From the NCBI GenBank assembly GCA_964588995.1, contig CAZPQM010000010.1, positions 3,046-67,045 of the forward strand: a stretch of 64,000 bases of DNA, in the 5' to 3' direction. This stretch comes from CAZPQM01 sp964588995. GTDB taxonomy: Bacteria; Pseudomonadota; Alphaproteobacteria; Rickettsiales; UBA8987. The notes below the pieces were generated by a model, which worked only from the letters and a program-made list of their open reading frames with translations, made no database searches and was not told the origin of the DNA. Shown in pieces: positions 57,678 to 64,000 of the stretch (its first letter is position 1; every line of letters starts with the position of its first letter). Both the position numbers and the translations under genes were made by a program.

Positions 57678-59065
57678 TGGAACTTGATCCCTTTATGTTA
57701 TCGCGAATTCAATTCGCAGCAAACATTACATTTCATATTATGTTCCCGTCCATCACCATCGCATTGGGATGGATATTGTTGTTTTTCAAACTTCGGTTCA
57801 ATGCAACGCAAGATGAAGCATGGATGAAAGCATACTTCTTCTTTACCAAGGTCTTTGCCTTAAGCTTTGCCATTGGCGTGGTCAGTGGCGTTACCATGTC
57901 CTTCCAATTCGGCACCAACTGGCCGGGCTTTATGGAGCGAGTTGGCAATGTCGCAGGTCCACTCCTGGCCTATGAAGTATTAACCGCCTTTTTCCTGGAG
58001 GCAACCTTCCTTGGGGTTATGCTATTTGGATTCCGCAAGGTGCCCGGATGGCTTCATACCACGGCCACTGTGCTGGTTGCAGTGGGTACTACCTTATCAG
58101 CCTTCTGGATTCTGGTGCTCAATAGCTGGATGCATACGCCAGCCGGCTTTGAGATGATTGCCAATGAGGCAGGCGTGATGCAGGCACATGTGACAAGCTG
58201 GTGGGAGGTTATCTTCAACCCATCCATGCCGTATCGCTTAGTACACATGTTAATAGCCTCCGGTTTGACTGCCTCTTTCCTTATTGCGGGGCTATCTGCC
58301 TACAGGCTGCTCAGAGGAGATACATCAGCACCAGTAACGAAAGCACTTAAAACCGCCATTTTTCTGGCTGCCATCCTGATGCCGCTGCAAATATTGGCTG
58401 GGCATGAACATGGCCTGAACACCAAAGAATATCAGCCTGCCAAACTGGCAGCGATGGAAGGCGCCTGGGAAACCAAACAAGGCGCTCCGCTGGTGATATT
58501 TGGCTTGCCGAATGAAGAAGAGCGGAGAAACGACTTCTCCATTGAAATCCCTTATCTCGCTAGCATTATTGTCACCCATACGATGGACGGTGAGATTAAG
58601 GGACTGAATGATTTCGAAGTCCATCCACCCGTTGCTCCCGTATTCTATGGCTTTCGCATCATGGTGGGCATTGGTATGCTGATGTTAGCCGTCTCATGGG
58701 TAGGATCATTTCTGCTGCTCAAGGGGAAAGAGCTGCCCAAATACTACCTCTACACACTTGTTGGTATGACCTTATCGGGATGTGTTGCCACCATCGCAGG
58801 CTGGTATGTGACCGAGATTGGCCGTCAGCCTTGGCTGGTACAGGGCGTGCTCTCAACGAAAGATGCCCTTGGGCCTGTCACCGGTGGGATGGTGCTTTCT
58901 ACTCTACTTGTGTATCTGGCTATCTATGCCTTTCTGACAGTTGCTTATATCTACAGTTTATTCTTTCTAGCCAGAAAAGCAGGTGCTGGAGATAAGCGCG
59001 ACCCACAACGCTCAACCCCCCTGCTTGGAGAACGGCATTCATCTGCCGCTGTTACAACGGAATAA
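57674..59065 (+). CDS. cydA: Cytochrome bd-type quinol oxidase subunit I
   Basis: A 463-residue CydA with about nine membrane helices, holding the three haems and oxidising quinol while reducing oxygen to water. Haem ligand candidates are the His in ANITFHIMFPSITIALG, the His in MPYRLVHMLIASGL and the Met in YGFRIMVGIGMLML. The quinol-binding Q-loop is in GHEHGLNTKEYQPAKLAAME and is of the short kind, as in the cyanide-insensitive oxidases (CIO), so the protein is shorter than the E. coli one. The start overlaps the regulator stop; cydB follows after 12 bases. A high-affinity oxidase suits low oxygen or nitric oxide and sulfide stress. Confidence 0.95.
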   Translation: MMELDPFMLSRIQFAANITFHIMFPSITIALGWILLFFKLRFNATQDEAWMKAYFFFTKVFALSFAIGVVSGVTMSFQFGTNWPGFMERVGNVAGPLLAYEVLTAFFLEATFLGVMLFGFRKVPGWLHTTATVLVAVGTTLSAFWILVLNSWMHTPAGFEMIANEAGVMQAHVTSWWEVIFNPSMPYRLVHMLIASGLTASFLIAGLSAYRLLRGDTSAPVTKALKTAIFLAAILMPLQILAGHEHGLNTKEYQPAKLAAMEGAWETKQGAPLVIFGLPNEEERRNDFSIEIPYLASIIVTHTMDGEIKGLNDFEVHPPVAPVFYGFRIMVGIGMLMLAVSWVGSFLLLKGKELPKYYLYTLVGMTLSGCVATIAGWYVTEIGRQPWLVQGVLSTKDALGPVTGGMVLSTLLVYLAIYAFLTVAYIYSLFFLARKAGAGDKRDPQRSTPLLGERHSSAAVTTE

Positions 59066-59077
59066 AAAGGGTAAGAG

Positions 59078-60082
59078 ATGGAACATATATTAGCACACTG
59101 GCTGCCATATACTTTTGCATTCCTGATGGGGCTTTCCATGCTGATCTATGCCGTGTTGGATGGCTATGATCTTGGTGTAGGGATGTTGATCGATAGTGCC
59201 ACTTCGCATGAAAAGGACCGCATGATTGCCTCGATCGGTCCATTCTGGGATGCAAACGAAACATGGCTGATTTTAGGCGTTGGCCTGTTGCTGGTCGCGT
59301 TTCCGATGGCACATGGCGTGATTCTCACTCACCTTTACTTACCCGTCGCGGTGATGCTGTTTGGTCTGATCTTTCGTGGTGTGGCGTTTGATTTTCGTGC
59401 GAAGGTCCCCTTCCAGCAGAAATGGCGCTGGAACACTAAATTCTTCTATGGCTCATTGCTGACTTCGCTCGCTCAAGGCTATATGCTGGGTTCCTATATC
59501 ATTGGTTTTGATACCTCGCTTTCTGGCATCATGTTTTCTTGCCTTATTGCCATCGTGCTGGCTTCAGCTTACTGCCTTATAGGTGCATGCTGGTTAATTA
59601 TGAAGTGTGAAGGAACGCTTCAAAAAAAGGCTATAAAATGGGCCAAATATCATTTGCTAAATTCGGTGATTGGGTTAGCGGTGATCTCTCTTGCAACACC
59701 GCTCATCTCGGATCGTATATTTGAAAAATGGTTTAGCTTTCCTGCCATGCTATGGCTCGCGCCGATCCCTATGCTAACAGGCGCGCTGATTGTGTGGCTC
59801 TATACGCTGCTGCGAAGCATGCCGCTATCCGGTGACCGCCTGAACTGGTTACCTCTGGTGATTACTGTCGGAATCTACGTGCTTAGCTTTTGTGGGCTGG
59901 CTTATAGTTTTTTCCCTTATATCGTTCCGGAAAAAATGACGATTGTTGAAGCGGCGGCAGCTCCGGATTCGCTCATGATCATGCTGGTAGGCGCACTCAT
60001 CGTATTACCCATCTTGTTAAGCTACACGGCACTGTCTTATTACATATTTCGTGGCAAAGCATCCGACCTCAGCTACGATTAA
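59078..60082 (+). CDS. cydB: Cytochrome bd-type quinol oxidase subunit II
   Basis: A 334-residue CydB with about eight membrane helices, the structural partner of CydA. The family N-terminus is plain: AFLMGLSMLIYAVLDGYDLGVGML, then IGPFWDANETWLILGVGLLLVAFP, and the middle SLAQGYMLGSYIIGFD. The conserved Trp-Asp-Gly and Trp-Asp-Gly-Asn-Glu pattern is present. It starts 12 bases after cydA with a GGGTAAGAG ribosome site. No cydX-like small gene was found after it, as expected for the CIO branch. Degraded sequence follows its stop. Confidence 0.94.
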   Translation: MEHILAHWLPYTFAFLMGLSMLIYAVLDGYDLGVGMLIDSATSHEKDRMIASIGPFWDANETWLILGVGLLLVAFPMAHGVILTHLYLPVAVMLFGLIFRGVAFDFRAKVPFQQKWRWNTKFFYGSLLTSLAQGYMLGSYIIGFDTSLSGIMFSCLIAIVLASAYCLIGACWLIMKCEGTLQKKAIKWAKYHLLNSVIGLAVISLATPLISDRIFEKWFSFPAMLWLAPIPMLTGALIVWLYTLLRSMPLSGDRLNWLPLVITVGIYVLSFCGLAYSFFPYIVPEKMTIVEAAAAPDSLMIMLVGALIVLPILLSYTALSYYIFRGKASDLSYD

Positions 60083-60118
60083 GTAAGGGGTTGAAGCTTC
60101 TGCATGCAAAGACAATAG

Positions 60119-60265
60119 CAGCAAAATGCATATTGGTGTGGATGCATTCATCCTCATTTGGAAGCAATCAAAGCATTGGCGCGTGTTAACGGTGCTGGTT
60201 GGGCTGCCTGCAATAATCTCTTTGAAAATCCACAGTTGAAGTTTGAAGCACATGCATTTGTGTAG
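60119..60265 (+). pseudogene. Possible remnant of an unknown gene
   Basis: In the 262-base gap after cydB, one frame has a 48-codon open stretch without a start: HPHLEAIKALARVNGAGWAA then CNNLFENPQLKFEAHAFV and a stop. It looks protein-like but is cut at its 5' end by a stop codon and matches no family that I know. It may be the tail of a lost gene. The rest of the gap shows nothing. Confidence 0.2.
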
Positions 60266-60344
60266 TGAAAAACAGTTTTTGTAGCTTTGACCTGGATGAC
60301 TGTATATTTTACAATTAATATTTGACGAAAAAATTGGGAAATGA

Positions 60345-61202
60345 GTGTCTACCGATCCGGTTAAAATCATTGATGCTTTGATCAAAGGAGATTACTGCGT
60401 AAACGTAGAATCTGAAGATCCGTTAGGCCTGAAACTGAGTGAACTGGCCACAGTGCTTCGTAAACGTAGCGAAGAAGACATAAGCCGCGTTGTTTCCTTA
60501 TCCGTTGAAGCAAACGAAACAGCGATCTTTTCTGCACAAATGCTCTATGAACTAAGGTTGGTAGATGAAAAAGCTCAGACTGTCGCTGCAGCGGGCGAAG
60601 AGATGACGGCTACGGTGTCAGAAATTGGAAAATATGGAAAGAATATATCTGAGCAGGCGTTGCAGGCGCAGGAGGCGACTATATCGGGTGAACAGGCTTC
60701 TGTAGATGCCAAAAATCAGATGATGGAAATTACGAAAGCCGTGCAAGAGACAGCAGAGCGCTTTGCTACACTGGATGGTTTGTCTAAAACGATTTCCTCG
60801 ATATTGGAGACTATCAAAAAAATTGCTGCACAAACCAACCTCCTGGCACTTAATGCTACGATTGAGGCGGCCAGAGCAGGTGAAGCAGGAAAAGGCTTTG
60901 CCGTAGTAGCAGCTGAAGTAAAGAATTTATCCAATCAAACGGCAGAAGCGACTGAGCAAATAGCGGATATTATTGAGCAGCTTCAAGGCGAGATATCGGT
61001 TATTCTTGAGTCTATGAATAAAAGCTCTGAAGCAGAGGGAAGCGGCGAAGTGTCCATAGAGAATCTTGCCAGTAAAATTCAGGCCATTCGTGAAAGAATT
61101 GATCAGGTGTCAACGAATACACAACACATTTCTCACACCCTATCTGAGCAAGCAGTTGCGTCTAACGAAGTTGCGGAAGGAATTAGTAGCATATCTACGA
61201 AA
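60345..61202 (+). pseudogene. Truncated methyl-accepting chemotaxis protein
   Basis: A soluble chemoreceptor fragment from a GTG start. It has a short N-terminal part (STDPVKIIDALIKGDYCVNV) and a signalling domain, with the conserved hairpin tip IKKIAAQTNLLALNATIEAA then RAGEAGKGFAVVAAEVKNL. After NEVAEGISSIST near 61200 the sequence turns abruptly into phage tape-measure sequence, so the last part of the methylation helix bundle is lost. The frame continues into an unrelated 40-residue tail to 61322. No membrane segment or sensor domain is present, so it may also be truncated at the 5' end. Confidence 0.75.
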
Positions 61203-62498
61203 CATTGGCAACGTGCAGTTTGCCGGAGCAATGGAGGAGCAAGCCGACACGCTCAATGTCTCACTCTCCAATATGGGGGATGCCTTTTCCAAGCTGGTGA
61301 AAGCGATCGGCGATGGCATTAAGTGGCTGGCAGAGAAAATCACCGCTGCCATTCCACTCTTCAAGCTGGGCTTTAAGGCCTTCATCGCGGAGGTGATCAA
61401 GTTCGGCAATCTCTTCATTGCCGTATTCAAAGGTGTTGGCTTGCATTTCAGGCATTTGGCGAAACGATTTCCTCCCGGTTTGAGGCGCTGGGTAAAGACC
61501 TTGCCGCATTCATTAAAGACCCGCTGGGCGGTGTCTCGTTTGAAAACACCCGCGCTGCTCTGGAAACCGGCCTGCTTGATGCGATGAGCAATGCGTTTGA
61601 TAAAGCGTTGGCGGAAGCACGAGAGTTCAATGCAGCCGTCGATGCTGAGATTCAGGGCGCGGCACTGAAAATCTACGAGGCGCGGCAAAAGAAGAACGCC
61701 TCACTCGCTGGTCTGTTTGAGGAAACCGAAACACCTGAAAAAACGGATGAAACCAGCAAGGCTACGGAGAAATTCACCAAACTACAGCAGGAAGCCGAGC
61801 GCATCATCGAATCCACACGCACCCCGCTGGAGCGCTACAATAAAGAGATGGAATTGCTTAATAAGCTGCTTAAGGAAGGTCACCTCAATCAGGAAACCTT
61901 CAGCCGCGCCATGGAACAGGCGCAGGAGAAGCTGAAGAAATCATCGGAAAAAGCCGGTGATGTGATTGGTGACGAATTTGAAGGGCTTGGCAAAACCATG
62001 GAAGGCACCGTGGCCGATGCCCTCGACGGCATCAGTGGCCGCTTTGACAGCTTCGGCGATTTCTTCAAAGGCTTCCTGTCCGATCTTAACCGCACCTTGC
62101 TGCAATATGCGCTGAAGGATTTAGGCATCTCCGGCAAGGGCGGTATCATCGACGGGTTGTTTAGCTCCATCGGCGGCATGTTCGGCGGCGGTAGTAGCGG
62201 TGGCGGCGGTGGATTCGGCGGAATGCTCTCCAGTGTCGGTAGTATGTTCGGCGGCTTCTTTGCCGATGGCGGCAGACTTCAGCCGGGGAAATTCGGCATT
62301 GTCGGCGAGCGCGGTCCCGAATTAGCTTTTGCCGGTAACACGCCGATGCATATCATGCCGGGGATGGGCATGGCTGCGGCTCCCGTCACCATAAATATGA
62401 ACATCCAAACCCTGGACGTTCGCAGCTTCCGCCAAAGCCAAGGCCAGATCGCGGCGGATATGGCGCGAAGCATTGAACGGGCAAGGAGGAATTTATAA
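61203..62498 (+). pseudogene. Phage tail tape-measure protein, truncated and frameshifted
   Basis: The 3' part of a lambda-type tape-measure gene. It begins abruptly with NIGNVQFAGAMEEQADTLNV and SLSNMGDAF, then loses frame near 61445; the next frame resumes with AFGETISSRFEALGKDLAAF and runs to the stop at 62498. The end is typical: a coiled middle (KATEKFTKLQQEAERIIEST), Gly-rich GGGSSGGGGGFGGML, and FADGGRLQPGKFGIVGERGP then ELAF. From the Met at 61584 a 304-residue frame is still open, but with no 5' half it cannot work as a tail ruler. No other phage gene is present, so this is a prophage relic. Confidence 0.8.
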
Positions 62499-62524
62499 AA
62501 TATATCAACAAACAAGCTGCTTAC

Positions 62525-62552
62525 TTGACATTTTGCGATGCATCATTATAAA
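62525..62552 (+). promoter_or_regulatory. Sigma-70-type promoter for sulP
   Basis: A perfect TTGACA at 62525-62530 and TATAAA at 62547-62552 with a 16-base gap. Transcription would begin near 62559, giving a leader of about 80 bases before the SulP ATG at 62638. The leader contains a small CGTC/GACG hairpin and nothing recognised as a riboswitch. Confidence 0.6.
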
Positions 62553-62637
62553 AACACCCGTCTACTAAGACGTGCCTTGTTTTCGCAAAGCGATGTAAAA
62601 TGTCTGGCACTTTGTGAAACGTTATTAATAGGTACGC

Positions 62638-64000
62638 ATGTCTCTTTCTCGACTTCTCGCCGAGTGGTTCGGCAATATTCGCGGTGATTTGTTGGCTGGT
62701 ATGGTGGTGGCGCTTGCGCTCATCCCTGAAGCAATCGCCTTTTCCATTATAGCAGGTGTTGATCCGAAGGTTGGCTTATATGCCTCCTTTTGCATTTCAG
62801 TGGTGATTGCTATCGTCGGCGGTCGTCCGGGCATGATTTCCGCTGCCACCGGTGCCATGGCACTTGTTATGGTCACGCTCGTCAAAGATCATGGGCTGGA
62901 ATATCTGCTGGCGGCAACCGTGCTGACCGGCATCATTCAGATTATCGCAGGTGCGCTGCGCTTAGGCTCCTTGCTGAGATTTGTTTCTCGCTCGGTGGTG
63001 ACGGGGTTTGTTAATGCGTTGGCGATCTTGATTTTCATGGCTCAGCTACCAGAGTTTAATGGTGCAGGCTGGCAGATGTATGCAATGGTAGCGGCTGGTC
63101 TCGGTATCATTTACGGTCTGCCTTACATCACTAAAGCAGTGCCTTCACCCTTGGTGGCGATTGTAGTGCTGACCGCGTTTAGTATGTTTATGGGGCTGGA
63201 TTTACGCACGGTGGGAGATATGGGGCAGTTGCCCGATACGCTGCCGATGTTCCTGATCCCGAACATCCCGCTGAATTTTGAAACATTGATGATTATCCTG
63301 CCTTATTCGGTGACGCTGGCGGCAGTGGGCTTGCTGGAATCGCTGATGACGGCGGTTATCGTGGATGATTTGACCGATACACCAAGTCATAAGAACCGCG
63401 AATGCTCTGGTCAAGGTATTGCAAATATTGTTGCTGGTTTCTTCGGTGGCATGGCGGGCTGCGCGATGATCGGACAATCGGTGATTAACGTAAAATCCGG
63501 TGGGCGTGGCAGATTATCCACTCTCTTTGCCGGAGTGTTTTTATTATTCATGATTCTGGTGTTGGCGCAGTGGGTGAAACAAATCCCGATGGCCGCACTG
63601 GTGGCAGTGATGATTATGGTGGCGATTGGTACATTTAACTGGGCTTCCATCAAAAACCTGAAGACCCATCCAAAAGCGTCCAGCCTTGTGATGGTGGTAA
63701 CGGTCGTGGTGGTGGTTGCCACGCATAACCTTGCGTTGGGTGTATTCATCGGCGTGCTGATGAGTGCCTTGTTCTTCGCCAAAAAGGTATCGCGCCTGAT
63801 GCTGGTGCAGTCGGAGCTGGTAGAGGAAGGCAAGCACCGCACCTATCGTGTGTACGGGCAAATTTTCTTTGCCTCGGCAGATAACTTTGCAGCACAGTTT
63901 GACTTTAAAGAAGTGATTGAAAAGGTTACGATTGATATGAGTCAAGCACATTTCTGGGATTTAACCGGAGTGGGTGCGCTGGATAAGGTAGTGCTGAAAT
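62638..64000 (+). CDS. SulP/SLC26-family anion transporter (partial)
   Basis: The first 454 residues of a SulP permease, cut by the window end. The N-terminus MSLSRLLAEWFGNIRGDLLA begins the transmembrane domain, followed by GMVVALALIPEAIAFSIIAG and VDPKVGLYASF. The later RPGMISAATGAMALVM, RFVSRSVVTGFVNALAILIF and GQSVINVKSGGRGRLSTLFA are diagnostic. After about eleven membrane segments, the C-terminal STAS domain starts near residue 395 (RTYRVYGQIFFASADNF, then VTIDMSQAHFWDLTGVGALD). SulP proteins move sulfate, bicarbonate or dicarboxylates; the substrate here is unknown. A good promoter lies upstream, after the phage remnant. Confidence 0.92.
   Translation, partial: MSLSRLLAEWFGNIRGDLLAGMVVALALIPEAIAFSIIAGVDPKVGLYASFCISVVIAIVGGRPGMISAATGAMALVMVTLVKDHGLEYLLAATVLTGIIQIIAGALRLGSLLRFVSRSVVTGFVNALAILIFMAQLPEFNGAGWQMYAMVAAGLGIIYGLPYITKAVPSPLVAIVVLTAFSMFMGLDLRTVGDMGQLPDTLPMFLIPNIPLNFETLMIILPYSVTLAAVGLLESLMTAVIVDDLTDTPSHKNRECSGQGIANIVAGFFGGMAGCAMIGQSVINVKSGGRGRLSTLFAGVFLLFMILVLAQWVKQIPMAALVAVMIMVAIGTFNWASIKNLKTHPKASSLVMVVTVVVVVATHNLALGVFIGVLMSALFFAKKVSRLMLVQSELVEEGKHRTYRVYGQIFFASADNFAAQFDFKEVIEKVTIDMSQAHFWDLTGVGALDKVVLK

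Overview
The window reads as a chromosomal segment of an alphaproteobacterium of moderate GC. Supporting this are a CckA-type hybrid histidine kinase, a short prolyl-tRNA synthetase without the inserted editing domain, a class I lysyl-tRNA synthetase, a DUF2155 protein beside an MlaD protein, an MJ0042-type zinc-ribbon membrane protein, SecB and a single-protein E2 of 2-oxoglutarate dehydrogenase. The order cannot be fixed from the sequence; the many palindromic elements inside and between genes resemble what is known from Rickettsia and Wolbachia, but the biosynthetic gene set looks more complete than in those parasites.

Layout. 1-6200: end of kdsB, a PfkB-family sugar/nucleoside kinase, a small GIY-YIG nuclease nested between repeat arms, AmpG permease, PhoB-like regulator, a MAPEG protein, a fused membrane/AsmA-like protein and a small lipoprotein. 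6200-10200: a pterin/folate pair (FolB plus a FolM-like reductase), a decayed YefM/YoeB toxin-antitoxin pair, and a cell-wall pair (DUF882 peptidase and YcbB-like L,D-transpeptidase). 10300-14650: DUF2339 membrane protein, DgkA, SecB, GloB. 14700-21300: chorismate mutase with a dehydratase-like domain, HisC, MetK, RidA and several unknown envelope proteins. 21500-30230: TRAP large permease without partners, a tandem MshEN-like protein, SucB, a 1192-residue Pro-rich RDD protein and a tandem-ATPase ABC protein. 30360-40990: tRNA-Lys, glycosyltransferase, LysRS, GreA, a ~1640-residue ankyrin/coiled-coil/SPOR protein, CoaE. 41000-48100: lipid and surface-polysaccharide genes (YdcF, PlsC, ICMT-like, two sulfotransferases, GalE, Wzt-like ATPase, DUF2155, MlaD). 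48100-56150: ProS, CckA, two bacterial-PH proteins, a receiver protein, glutathione peroxidase, BKACE enzyme, tRNA-Pro.

From 56150 to the end the character changes. A 269-bp element with long inverted repeats flanked by TA lies just after tRNA-Pro, followed by a CBS-domain membrane protein, a GbsR-like regulator overlapping cydA, cydB, a truncated chemoreceptor fused to a broken phage tape-measure gene, and a SulP transporter running off the window. This looks like an accessory block; the GbsR-cydAB unit has a perfect 22-bp palindrome at its promoter that is a good operator candidate.

The most striking theme is a set of ~95-120-bp palindromic elements. Three sit in frame inside conserved genes (ampG, a family 2 glycosyltransferase, and lysS just ahead of its KMSKS-type motif), one cluster makes up the N-terminal third of a small membrane protein, and further copies are intergenic. 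One copy of the same family as the glycosyltransferase insert is split and carries the GIY-YIG nuclease gene between its arms. This suggests, as an inference only, a nuclease-carrying version of an otherwise non-coding mobile palindrome.
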